Source of the DNA: Desulfobulbaceae bacterium
GTDB lineage: Bacteria; Desulfobacterota; Desulfobulbia; Desulfobulbales; Desulfobulbaceae
Length of the DNA stretch: 13,183 nt
Reading direction: 5' to 3'
Assembly: GCA_003508005.1 (NCBI GenBank)
Contig: DNUE01000033.1
Location: 1-13,183 of the forward strand
Position 1 is the first letter of the stretch. The number at the start of each line of letters is the position of its first letter. The notes below the pieces were generated by a model. The model had not been told where the DNA came from. It saw only the letters and a list, made by a program, of their open reading frames with translations, and searched no databases. This document shows positions 6,320 to 12,674 of the stretch, one piece after another. Both the position numbers and the translations under genes were made by a program.

Positions 6320-6837
6320 ATGAAAACCATTGTAGCCTTCACATTGAATCCGGCCATCGACAAAAGCGCAAGCGTTGACCACGTCGTGGCCGAGCGCAAG
6401 CTCCGCTGCCGGCCACCACGTTTTGAGCCTGGAGGGGGTGGGGGTGAATGTCTGCCGTGCCATAAAAAAACTGGGAGGCAAATCACGACTCCTCTATCCG
6501 GCAGGTGGACTGACAGGCAAGAGACTTCAAGACCTCCTGGAAGAAGAAGGCCTTGACCACTGGCCGTTTCCCGCCGATGGCATGATAAGGGAGAGCCTGG
6601 TCATTATGGAGGAATCAACCGGCCGGCAATATCGTTTCGGGATGCCGGGACCAAAGCTCCGGAAAAAGGAATGGGAGTAATTTCTTCAGGAGCTGTCAGT
6701 GATGGAGCCTCCACCGGATTATGTGGTGGCAAGCGGGAGCCTTCCACCTACCGTGCCCATCATCAGCAAGGTCGGGGACGGGGACGGAATTGTGCCGGAG
6801 AGAGGATGCCGAACGATTATATGGGGATATGTTTTAA
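6320..6837 (+). pseudogene. pfkB: 6-phosphofructokinase 2 (PfkB family), inactivated
   Basis: Both ends of a pfkB gene can be read, but in three pieces. Frame 1 from ATG 6320 (ribosome site GGAGGG just upstream) gives MKTIVAFTLNPAIDKSASVD and later R-K-L-R-C-R-P-P-R-F-E-P-G-G. The frame is lost in a G run at 6440-6444 (one extra G), after which frame 2 continues G-V-N-V-C-R-A-I-K-K-L-G-G and Y-P-A-G-G-L-T-G to E-W-E. A TAA stop at 6678-6680 interrupts it, yet the same frame goes on to V-V-A-S-G-S-L-P-P. After that, most of the C-terminal half, including the catalytic GAGD region, is gone. In a third frame G-T-E-L-C-R-R-E-D-A-E-R-L-Y ends at TAA 6835-6837, matching the PfkB C-terminus. Length is about 520 bases against the usual ~930. 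Frameshift, nonsense codon and internal deletion together show a dead gene. Confidence 0.9.
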
Positions 6838-7078
6838 GATCGTTAATTATCCGGCAAGAGCATACATTCAAGGCTCCCTAATGATTTCCAGCCGCGAATG
6901 AGAATAGATGATTTTAGGTTAAGATGTTACGCTTGCCAGAACAGAAGAATTGCAAATCTCGCCTGCTGTGGCAACAAACAGAGTAATTCAGCTCGTTGCA
7001 CAGCACGGCGAGTTTTCCATCAAAAAGGAAGCCGCTCGTTTTCAAAGAGCACTGATTTTTCGGAAAGGAGGTTCATGG
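6838..7078 (+). other. intergenic region before D-lactate dehydrogenase
   Basis: 241 bases between the pfkB relic and the dehydrogenase. The dehydrogenase frame is open upstream from 6923 and includes E-E-L-Q-I-S-P-A-V-A-T-N-R-V-I-Q-L-V-A-Q, which looks partly protein-like but which I do not recognise; it may be a relic. No clear promoter or terminator was found. The good ribosome site AAAGGAGG at 7064-7071 serves ATG 7079. Confidence 0.3.
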
Positions 7079-8092
7079 ATGAAAATCATCGCCTTTGAAG
7101 TTGAGGACTGGGAGCGCCTGGCCTTTGAAAGCCTGCAAGGGGAGCACCTGATTGAATTTGTTGCAGACCCCCTGACCCTGGAATGCGCCGGAACCTACGC
7201 CAACGCGGAGGTGGTCTGCCCCTTTATCTACTCCGATCTTTCGGCACACGTTCTCAAACATTTCGACCGGTTAAAGCTCATCGCGACCCGCTCGACCGGG
7301 TTCGATCATATCGACCTCGGGTATTGTAAAGAAAAGGGCATAACCGTCTGCAATGTTCCAGTCTATGGGGACAACACCGTGGCCGAGCACGTCTTTGCGC
7401 TGCTTTTGGCCATCAGCCACAAGATGATTGCCGCGGTCGACCGCACGCGCCGGGGGGATTTCTCCCTCAAAGGGCTGCAAGGGTTTGATCTTTGCGGCAA
7501 GACCCTCGGGGTGATCGGCGTTGGGAGCATCGGCCGATGCGTCATTGAAATCGCCAAAGGGTTTCGCATGAAGGTCCTGGCCTCTGACGTACGGCCGGAC
7601 GAAGAAACGGCTTCCCGCCTGGGCTTTCGCTACGTGGAGATGGATAAGCTCCTGGCTTCCTCCGACATCATCACCCTCCATGTGCCTTCCAACGAGCACA
7701 CTCACAATCTGATATCATACGATGAATTTGCCAGGATGAAAGAAGGGGTGGTCTTGATCAACACCGCCCGTGGCGATGTTGTGGACATCAAGGCCCTGGC
7801 TAAGGCCATCGGCGAGGGAAAGGTGGCGGCTGCCGGCCTGGATGTCCTGCCCGAGGAAGGCGGCATCCGGGAAGAGGCCGAGTTGCTGCGCTCGGTATAT
7901 GACCGGAAATATGACCTGGAAACCATGCTGCTTAACCACATCCTGCTGCGTCTGCGCAATGTGATCATCACCCCGCACAGCGCATTCAACACCCGGGAAG
8001 CGGTGGAACGCATCCTGAGCACCACGGTGGGCAACATCGCATCCTTCAGCAGGAGCGAACCGGAAAACGTGGTATCCGGGAAGGATAGATAG
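7079..8092 (+). CDS. D-lactate dehydrogenase / D-isomer-specific 2-hydroxyacid dehydrogenase
   Basis: A 337-residue NAD-dependent enzyme, most likely reducing pyruvate to D-lactate. It has T-R-S-T-G-F-D-H-I-D near residues 71-80, D-N-T-V-A-E-H-V-F-A-L-L-L in the middle, and the Rossmann motif G-V-G-S-I-G at about 146-151 followed by V-L-A-S-D-V, where the Asp favours NAD over NADP. The catalytic trio is Arg231 (N-T-A-R-G-D), Glu260 (D-V-L-P-E-E) and His300 (T-P-H-S-A-F-N-T). The Arg-Glu spacing of 29 equals that of SerA. An insertion of about 17 residues between Glu and His (R-S-V-Y-D-R-K-Y-D-L-E-T) is typical of the D-LDH branch. ATG 7079 is chosen for GGAGG seven bases upstream; the longer frame adds unlikely residues. 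Exact substrate is inferred from family and from its neighbours pyruvate kinase and phosphorylase. Confidence 0.85.
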   Translation: MKIIAFEVEDWERLAFESLQGEHLIEFVADPLTLECAGTYANAEVVCPFIYSDLSAHVLKHFDRLKLIATRSTGFDHIDLGYCKEKGITVCNVPVYGDNTVAEHVFALLLAISHKMIAAVDRTRRGDFSLKGLQGFDLCGKTLGVIGVGSIGRCVIEIAKGFRMKVLASDVRPDEETASRLGFRYVEMDKLLASSDIITLHVPSNEHTHNLISYDEFARMKEGVVLINTARGDVVDIKALAKAIGEGKVAAAGLDVLPEEGGIREEAELLRSVYDRKYDLETMLLNHILLRLRNVIITPHSAFNTREAVERILSTTVGNIASFSRSEPENVVSGKDR

Positions 8093-8172
8093 AAATGATT
8101 CCACCAGGCTGTTTGAAGGCACCAGTATAGAAACCTGAAACATCACGTCCAAAAAACGGAAAGGTTGTTGCC

Positions 8173-8409
8173 ATGAATAAAATGAGACTCATAGCCATTT
8201 TGATCCTGGTATGCACTCTGGCCGCGGTGATCTTACAGAACCGCAGCCCTGTTCAGGCCCATTTCCTGCTGATCACCGTCGAGATGCCTGTTATCCTGTT
8301 GCTGCTTCTGACGGCAGGGCTGGGTTTCGCCCTCGGCCTGCTTGCAGCGCTTTTCCATAACTCCGGAGGAAAGCAACAAGACAATGACCATAAGGAGCCA
8401 AGGCCATGA
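8173..8409 (+). CDS. LapA-domain (DUF1049-like) small membrane protein
   Basis: A 78-residue protein with two hydrophobic helices, about residues 5-21 and 35-62, joined by Q-N-R-S-P-V-Q-A-H-F-L-L-I-T-V-E-M-P, the usual LapA-domain linker (Q-N-x-x-x-V...F-L...P). A short charged tail follows. E. coli LapA works with LapB in controlling LPS synthesis, but many LapA-domain proteins have no known role. The ribosome site is GGAAAGG before ATG 8173. Its stop overlaps the start of pyruvate kinase (ATGA, four bases), so the two are translationally coupled, an unusual partner for a glycolytic enzyme. Confidence 0.8.
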   Translation: MNKMRLIAILILVCTLAAVILQNRSPVQAHFLLITVEMPVILLLLLTAGLGFALGLLAALFHNSGGKQQDNDHKEPRP

Positions 8410-9845
8410 GACTGCCTGCCCATAAAACCAAAATCGTCTGCACCATCGGCCCTGCGTCCCGCTCGGAGGCCGTCCTGGAACAGCTGATGCGAGTGGGCAT
8501 GAATGTGGCGCGGCTCAACTTCGCCCACGGGACCCTGGACGGCCACAGGCAGGTCATTCGGCGCATCCGTGCAGTGGCGGAAAAACTCCAGCGCCATTGC
8601 ATGATCATGGCGGACCTTCCCGGCCCCAAGATACGAATCGGCAAACTTCTGGAGGAGCCGCTCCTGCTGGAAAAGGGGGATGAGGTCGTTTTGACCGTCA
8701 AAGACCTTATGGGCACCCCAACCCAAATCCCTGTCGAGTACAAGAGACTGCCGGAGAGTGTGACTCCTGGAAATCTGATTTTCCTCAATGACGGTTTCAT
8801 CCAGCTTCAAGTGGTGAAGGTGCTGGGCGAGGAGGTTTTCTGCCGTACGGTCATCGGCGGCCCGCTCCTTTCTCACAAAGGATTGAGCATCCCCGGGGTG
8901 AAGGTTGTCGCCGATGCGGTGTCGGAAACAGACCTCGAGTTCGTCGCTTTTGCCCTGCAGCAGGGCGTGGATGCCTTCGGTGTTTCTTTTGCTGAAACAG
9001 CGGAAGACATTCTGAAAGTGAAAAGGTTTGTGCAAAAAAAAGGGCAATCCGCCTATGTGTTGGCCAAGATCGAACGAGCCGAGGCCATTGGAAATTTCGA
9101 CGGAATTCTCTCCGCGGCGGATGCGATCATGATTGCCCGGGGGGACCTGGGGGTTCAAATTCCTCTGCAGGACGTGCCGGCCGTTCAGAAAAGACTGATC
9201 CATCAGGCGAATCTTTTGGGCCGGCCCGTGATCACAGCGACCCAGATGCTGGTCTCCATGACCGAGAACATCCGCCCGACCCGCGCCGAAGTGTCCGATG
9301 TGGCCAATGCCATTCTGGACGGCACGGACGCGGTAATGTTGTCCGAAGAGACAGCTATAGGGCGGTATCCCGTGGAAGCGGTTGAAATGATCAACAAGAT
9401 CGCAATATCCGCCGAGCGGGAGAAAAAAACCATCCGGGCACTGGCCGATTTGCCCGCCTTCTTCCGGGCGGCTATGGGATACGGCAACGCCGCCGTGGAG
9501 GATGTGGTCACGCTGAATGCCGTTGAATCGGCCGACGCACTGCATGTGCGTTACATCCTGACCCATGCGCAAGGCAGGGCCGCCCCGGGCCTGATATCCA
9601 GGTTCAGGCCCGACTGCTGGATACTGTCTCATGGCGGCGATGAAAAAACGAACAACTTCCTGGCCCTTGCTTATGGGGTTCATCCTGTTCACCTGGATGG
9701 TGCAACAACCGGCCTTGCCGACAAGGCCGTCCGGTGGCTGCTTACGGCCGGCATGGTTGAAAAGGATGAAAGCCTGATCTGGGTTGAGGATGAATCGCCT
9801 GATGACAGGCGGGAAGCCTTGTCAATGAAAATCATCAAAACCTGA
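8406..9845 (+). CDS. pyk: pyruvate kinase
   Basis: A 479-residue enzyme converting phosphoenolpyruvate and ADP to pyruvate and ATP. Motifs in order: T-K-I-V-C-T-I-G-P-A-S at the N-terminus; M-N-V-A-R-L-N-F-A-H-G near 36-46; D-L-P-G-P-K-I-R-I-G around 70-79, with Lys75; the B-domain; A-K-I-E-R-A-E-A with catalytic Lys near 221; A-R-G-D-L-G-V; A-T-Q-M-L near 277; R-P-T-R-A-E-V-S-D-V-A-N-A-I-L-D-G-T-D-A-V-M-L-S; and a C-terminal domain that normally carries allosteric sites. Lys in G-P-K-I-R, instead of Glu as in muscle enzyme, is associated with K+-independent activity. M-L-S-E-E-T has Glu where Gly is more usual. AAGGAG precedes the start, and the start overlaps the LapA-like stop. It likely shares a transcript with the D-LDH and phosphorylase genes. 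Confidence 0.95.
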   Translation: MRLPAHKTKIVCTIGPASRSEAVLEQLMRVGMNVARLNFAHGTLDGHRQVIRRIRAVAEKLQRHCMIMADLPGPKIRIGKLLEEPLLLEKGDEVVLTVKDLMGTPTQIPVEYKRLPESVTPGNLIFLNDGFIQLQVVKVLGEEVFCRTVIGGPLLSHKGLSIPGVKVVADAVSETDLEFVAFALQQGVDAFGVSFAETAEDILKVKRFVQKKGQSAYVLAKIERAEAIGNFDGILSAADAIMIARGDLGVQIPLQDVPAVQKRLIHQANLLGRPVITATQMLVSMTENIRPTRAEVSDVANAILDGTDAVMLSEETAIGRYPVEAVEMINKIAISAEREKKTIRALADLPAFFRAAMGYGNAAVEDVVTLNAVESADALHVRYILTHAQGRAAPGLISRFRPDCWILSHGGDEKTNNFLALAYGVHPVHLDGATTGLADKAVRWLLTAGMVEKDESLIWVEDESPDDRREALSMKIIKT

Positions 9846-9858
9846 TACTAATTTTATC

Positions 9859-9893
9859 AGGAGGAATAAGCCATCTCTAACCGGTTCAGGAGG
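9859..9893 (+). promoter_or_regulatory. two tandem Shine-Dalgarno-like sites before glgP
   Basis: Two near-identical purine-rich sites, CAGGAGGAATAA (9858-9869) and CAGGAGGATAAT (9887-9898), lie 29 bases apart in the 53-base gap between pyk and the phosphorylase. The second one serves ATG 9899. The first has no ATG, GTG or TTG at a suitable distance. It may be a standby ribosome site, the relic of a lost small gene or a local duplication. Confidence 0.5.
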
Positions 9894-9898
9894 ATAAT

Positions 9899-11611
9899 AT
9901 GGAACAGACCGACAAAAGACAGCGCTCCGTCGCCTATTTTTCCATGGAGATTGGCATTGATGAAAAAATATGCACGTATAGCGGTGGGCTGGGGGTACTG
10001 GCCGGAGACACGATCCACTCCGCAGCAGATCTCAGGGTGCCGATGGTTGCTGTCACGCTTCTCTACCGCAAGGGCTATTTTCGACAAAGGCTGGAGGCCG
10101 ACGGGTGGCAGCGGGAAGAGCCGACCTCCTGGGTTTTTGAAAAATTGCTCGAAGAGGAGCCTCCCCGAGCCCAGGTCCAGATCGAAGGGCGGACCGTTCA
10201 CCTTCGGGCTTGGCGCTACGATGTCCAGGGCGTGAGCGGCTACACGGTCCCCGTCTATTTTCTGGACGCGGACCTTCCCGAAAACTCGTCGTGGGACCGG
10301 GAACTGACCCAGTCTTTGTATGGCGGGGATAAACATTACCGGATTTCACAGGAAGTGATTCTGGGGATCGGAGGCGTCCGGATGCTTCGGGCCCTGGGTT
10401 ATCAGGAAATCAGCACCTTCCACCTCAACGAAGGCCATGCCGCCCTTCTGACCCTGGCACTGCTGGACGAGGCGGCGAAACAGGCCGGAAGAGAATCGAT
10501 CATTGCGCAGGACCGGGATGCGGTCCGCAACCATTGCGTTTTTACCACCCACACCCCTGTTCCGGCCGGTCACGACAAGTTTCCGCTGGAGCTGGCACGG
10601 AAGGTCATCGGCGAGCGGGATGATTTCTTCGGCCTGGAAGGCGTCCTCTATGAAGGGAACACCCTGAACATGACCTATCTGGGCCTCAACCTCAGTCGTT
10701 ATGTGAACGGTGTGGCCCGAAAACACGGCGAGATCTCCAGGCTCATGTTCGCCGGCTATACCATTGACGCCATCACCAACGGGGTCCATGCCGTCGCCTG
10801 GGCCTCCCCGCCGTTTCGAAAACTTTTCGACCGCACCATTCCTACCTGGAGGCAGGACAATTTCAGCCTGCGCTATGCCTTGAGCATCCCCAGGGAGGAA
10901 CTGTGGGGCGCCCACATGCAGTGCAAAAAGCAGTTCATAGGGTGGGTCAACCGGGAAACCGGGGCGGGCATGGATGAAACCATTCTGACCATCGGCTTTG
11001 CCCGACGCGCCGCCACTTACAAGCGGGCAGATCTTCTTTTCAGAGACATGGAGAGGCTTAAGAGGATATCCAATGAGGTCGGCAAGATCCAGATCATCTA
11101 TGGCGGCAAGGCCCACCCCCGGGACAATGCGGGAAAGGAACTCATCAAGCGGATCTTTTGGGCTAAGAACGAACTTCAACACGATATCAAGGTAACTTAT
11201 CTGGAAAACTACAATATGACGCTGGGCGCGATGATCACCTCCGGGGTTGATATCTGGCTCAACACGCCCGAACCGCCCATGGAGGCTTCCGGGACCAGCG
11301 GGATGAAGGCGGCCTTGAACGGGGTTCCCAATTTGAGCGTGCTGGACGGCTGGTGGATCGAGGGCCATATCGAGGGGCTGACCGGCTGGTCCATAGGCGA
11401 GCCGGTTCAGGGAAAGGGAGAGGAGCGGGATCACTCCCAGGACGCACCTTCTCTTTACGACAAGCTGGAGCATGCCGTTGTTCCACTTTTTTATCACGAT
11501 CGGGGCCGCTTCATTGACATGATGGCCTACTCCATCGCCATCAACGGCTCCTTTTTCAACACCCAGCGGATGGTGCAGGAATACGTGCTCAACGCTTATT
11601 TTAACCGATGA
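9899..11611 (+). CDS. glgP: alpha-glucan (glycogen/maltodextrin) phosphorylase, short form
   Basis: A 570-residue GT35-family enzyme that releases glucose-1-phosphate from alpha-1,4-glucans. It is shorter than the ~800-residue E. coli-type enzyme and fits the shorter alpha-glucan phosphorylase branch. Landmarks: V-A-Y-F-S-M-E-I-G at residues 11-19; Y-S-G-G-L-G-V-L-A-G-D near 27-37; F-H-L-N-E-G-H-A-A near 178-186; T-H-T-P-V-P-A-G-H-D near 221-230; I-T-N-G-V-H near 297-302; I-G-F-A-R-R-A-A-T-Y-K-R; and E-A-S-G-T-S-G-M-K-A-A-L-N-G with Lys470 as the PLP lysine. The start follows AGGAGG by five bases. It is the last gene of the plus-strand energy module, feeding hexose phosphates into glycolysis. 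No strong terminator follows; transposase relics begin about 40 bases later. Confidence 0.93.
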   Translation: MEQTDKRQRSVAYFSMEIGIDEKICTYSGGLGVLAGDTIHSAADLRVPMVAVTLLYRKGYFRQRLEADGWQREEPTSWVFEKLLEEEPPRAQVQIEGRTVHLRAWRYDVQGVSGYTVPVYFLDADLPENSSWDRELTQSLYGGDKHYRISQEVILGIGGVRMLRALGYQEISTFHLNEGHAALLTLALLDEAAKQAGRESIIAQDRDAVRNHCVFTTHTPVPAGHDKFPLELARKVIGERDDFFGLEGVLYEGNTLNMTYLGLNLSRYVNGVARKHGEISRLMFAGYTIDAITNGVHAVAWASPPFRKLFDRTIPTWRQDNFSLRYALSIPREELWGAHMQCKKQFIGWVNRETGAGMDETILTIGFARRAATYKRADLLFRDMERLKRISNEVGKIQIIYGGKAHPRDNAGKELIKRIFWAKNELQHDIKVTYLENYNMTLGAMITSGVDIWLNTPEPPMEASGTSGMKAALNGVPNLSVLDGWWIEGHIEGLTGWSIGEPVQGKGEERDHSQDAPSLYDKLEHAVVPLFYHDRGRFIDMMAYSIAINGSFFNTQRMVQEYVLNAYFNR

Positions 11612-11628
11612 AAAAAGGTGCAAACACC
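11611..11628 (-). terminator. weak terminator-like hairpin, minus strand
   Basis: On the minus strand GGTG-TTTG-CACC is followed by six T residues (A6 at 11611-11616 on plus). The four-bp stem is too short to be convincing alone. It would sit at the end of the minus-strand transposase relic and could stop antisense transcription into the phosphorylase gene. Confidence 0.25.
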
Positions 11629-11650
11629 GAACTTTCATAACAAAGAGAAG

Positions 11651-12006
11651 ATACCTGAATCGGTCCTCCCCGGGCAGGTCCGCCATCGACACATGCTTCG
11701 GGGTCGCTTTCCTGCAAGCCTTCAATTCCGCCGCCTCATGTTCCAGGGCAAGTATCTCTTCGTGTAGTTCCGCCCTTGCTTGCTGATATTTTTTCACATG
11801 GCCGGGCTCGATCGTCTCGTTCAGCATGAGCGCGCCGAACTCCCTGCGTTTCCAGTTCAGCAGGTTCACTGTTCTGCGCACCTCGCCATCTGTCTCCCGG
11901 TACTGAGGGTTCACCACCCTCGTGGTCTCGGAAACTTCATCGGTGGCATAGTCGATCAGGCGGTCAAGATTATAATGTTGGCGCATTTAGCCGAAAAATT
12001 TTTCCT
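11651..12006 (-). pseudogene. C-terminal relic of a transposase, minus strand
   Basis: About 115 codons. From ATG 11986 the frame reads MRQHYNLDRLIDYATDEVSE and continues with T-T-R-V-V-N-P-Q-Y-R-E, a long charged helix, and A-C-R-K-A-T-P-K-H-V-S-M-A-D-L-P. I recognise this as the C-terminal part of a putative transposase family frequent in Desulfobacterota; the IS group name is not certain. Before the ATG the same frame still encodes Q-E-K-F-F-G and then a TAA at 11987-11989. Relatives have Q-E-N-F-F-x-Y-M-R there, so the tyrosine codon became a stop. The N-terminal catalytic part is missing, and similarity ends near D-R-F at about 11655. The same frame stays open far into glgP, but that is antisense shadow. 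Confidence 0.7.
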
Positions 12007-12010
12007 GTGA

Positions 12011-12139
12011 ATCGCAACAATTGGTTGGCTGGACCAGCTTCAGGCCAAGGGGAATGTCGAAACGCTTATCAGGTCCCTGGCCCGGTTTTCGGAAAAGACC
12101 CTGCTCGTTCTCTCCGGCAAGATCAATGAAAGTGCTTAA
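12011..12139 (+). other. unrecognised 42-codon open frame between two transposase relics
   Basis: Bounded by stops at 12008-12010 and 12137-12139, this frame encodes I-G-W-L-D-Q-L-Q-A-K-G-N-V-E-T-L and then L-A-R-F-S-E-K-T-L-L-V-L-S-G-K-I-N-E-S. The helix-strand pattern looks like real protein, but I cannot name the family. The opposite strand is also open here, continuing upstream of the minus-strand transposase relic, so which strand was coding is unsettled. There is no start codon with a ribosome site. Likely the internal or C-terminal scrap of a lost gene. Confidence 0.3.
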
Positions 12140-12159
12140 GCAATCAAGATAGGGCCGGC

Positions 12160-12318
12160 GTTGAGGATATCGCCCTGCATCAGGTCTATCGGGACATGAA
12201 ATCGGTGCTCGACGCCGGACGATCTTTCACAAGCGGGATGAGACGATCCTTGGCCATGTCTTCTGCAGCTTTCTGGCACTGGCCTTGCGCAAAGAACTGG
12301 ACCGACGGGTCAAATCTG
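12160..12318 (+). mobile_element. C-terminal relic of an IS1634-type (IS4 superfamily) transposase
   Basis: The first frame gives V-E-D-I...Y-R-D-M-K-S-V-L-D-A, and after a one-base deletion near 12216 the next frame gives I-F-H-K-R-D-E-T-I-L-G-H-V-F-C-S-F-L-A-L followed by A-L-R-K-E-L-D-R-R. This is the well-known C-terminal signature of IS1634-like transposases (H-K-R-D-E-T-I-R-G-H-V-F-C-S-F-L-A-L). The rest of the element and its terminal repeats were not found. The second frame runs straight into the bioA relic without a stop. The element is dead. Confidence 0.75.
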
Positions 12319-12603
12319 CCGAGCATGCAGGGGTAGCGCCGGACATCATGTGCCTCGGCAAGGCCCTGACCGGCGGCTACCTGACCCTGGCCGCCACTCT
12401 GGCCACGGATCGGGTGGCCGAAACCATTTCTGCGGCAAAGCCGGGGGTCTTCATGCACGGCCCCACCTTCATGGCCAACCCGCTCGTCTGCAGCGTGTCA
12501 ATCGCCAGTATCGACCTGCTGCTGGCCCCCCCCCTGGCAGGATCGGCTCACGGCCATGGAAAGCCAGATGCGCCGCGAACTGGCCCCGGCGGCGGCGAAA
12601 TAA
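12319..12603 (+). pseudogene. bioA: decayed second copy of the bioA 3' half
   Basis: Matches bases 4270-4545 and the end of intact bioA at roughly nine in ten positions by eye, including the P-D-I-M-C-L-G-K-A-L-T-G-G-Y PLP-lysine motif and H-G-P-T-F-M-A-N-P-L. Most differences in the readable part are silent at codon level. Two lesions are clear: a C9 run at 12526-12534 where bioA has eight bases (+1 frameshift), and a deletion that joins the sequence of bioA 4545 to that of 4756, removing about 210 bases between GCGGCG-rich repeats. The homologous stop (12601-12603) is kept, and weaker similarity continues past it into bioA's 3' flank. The 5' end is joined to an IS1634-type relic. Confidence 0.88.
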
Positions 12604-12665
12604 CCCCATGACAGGCCACACAGCTCTTGCCGGAAGGAAGAGCCTCGCTATGGCCTGTCATGGGG
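12604..12665. repeat. perfect 15-bp inverted repeat with nested 6-bp stem
   Basis: CCCCATGACAGGCCA (12604-12618) and its exact reverse complement (12651-12665) flank a 32-base spacer. Inside, GCTCTT (12623-12628) and AAGAGC (12638-12643) form a second stem. The left arm starts right after the stop of the bioA relic. No T-run follows on the plus strand, so it is not a classic intrinsic terminator, though it lies between convergent frames. It could be a terminal repeat pair of a tiny mobile element, an RNA hairpin or a cruciform site. Confidence 0.85.
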
Positions 12666-12674
12666 CAAACGTCC

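Noticed and set aside
6431..6450. Programmed ribosomal frameshift in pfkB at the G run
   Set aside because: The gene also has an in-frame stop and lacks most of its C-terminal half, so recoding at one site would not give an active enzyme.
6950..7078. N-terminal extension of the D-lactate dehydrogenase from 6950
   Set aside because: A strong GGAGG seven bases before ATG 7079 and the beta-strand start MKIIAFEVEDW fit the family; the extra 43 residues do not.
8253..9692. 479-codon minus-strand open frame antisense to pyk
   Set aside because: It mirrors the well-supported pyruvate kinase frame, contains no recognisable family and is a GC-rich antisense shadow.
10346..11986. 546-codon minus-strand open frame
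   Set aside because: Only its first ~110 codons (11986 to about 11655) are a transposase relic; the rest is antisense to glgP and looks non-natural.
12285..12611. A real transposase-BioA fusion gene
   Set aside because: Both parts are truncated, the bioA part has a +1 frameshift in a C9 run and lacks about 70 codons; no ribosome site is present.
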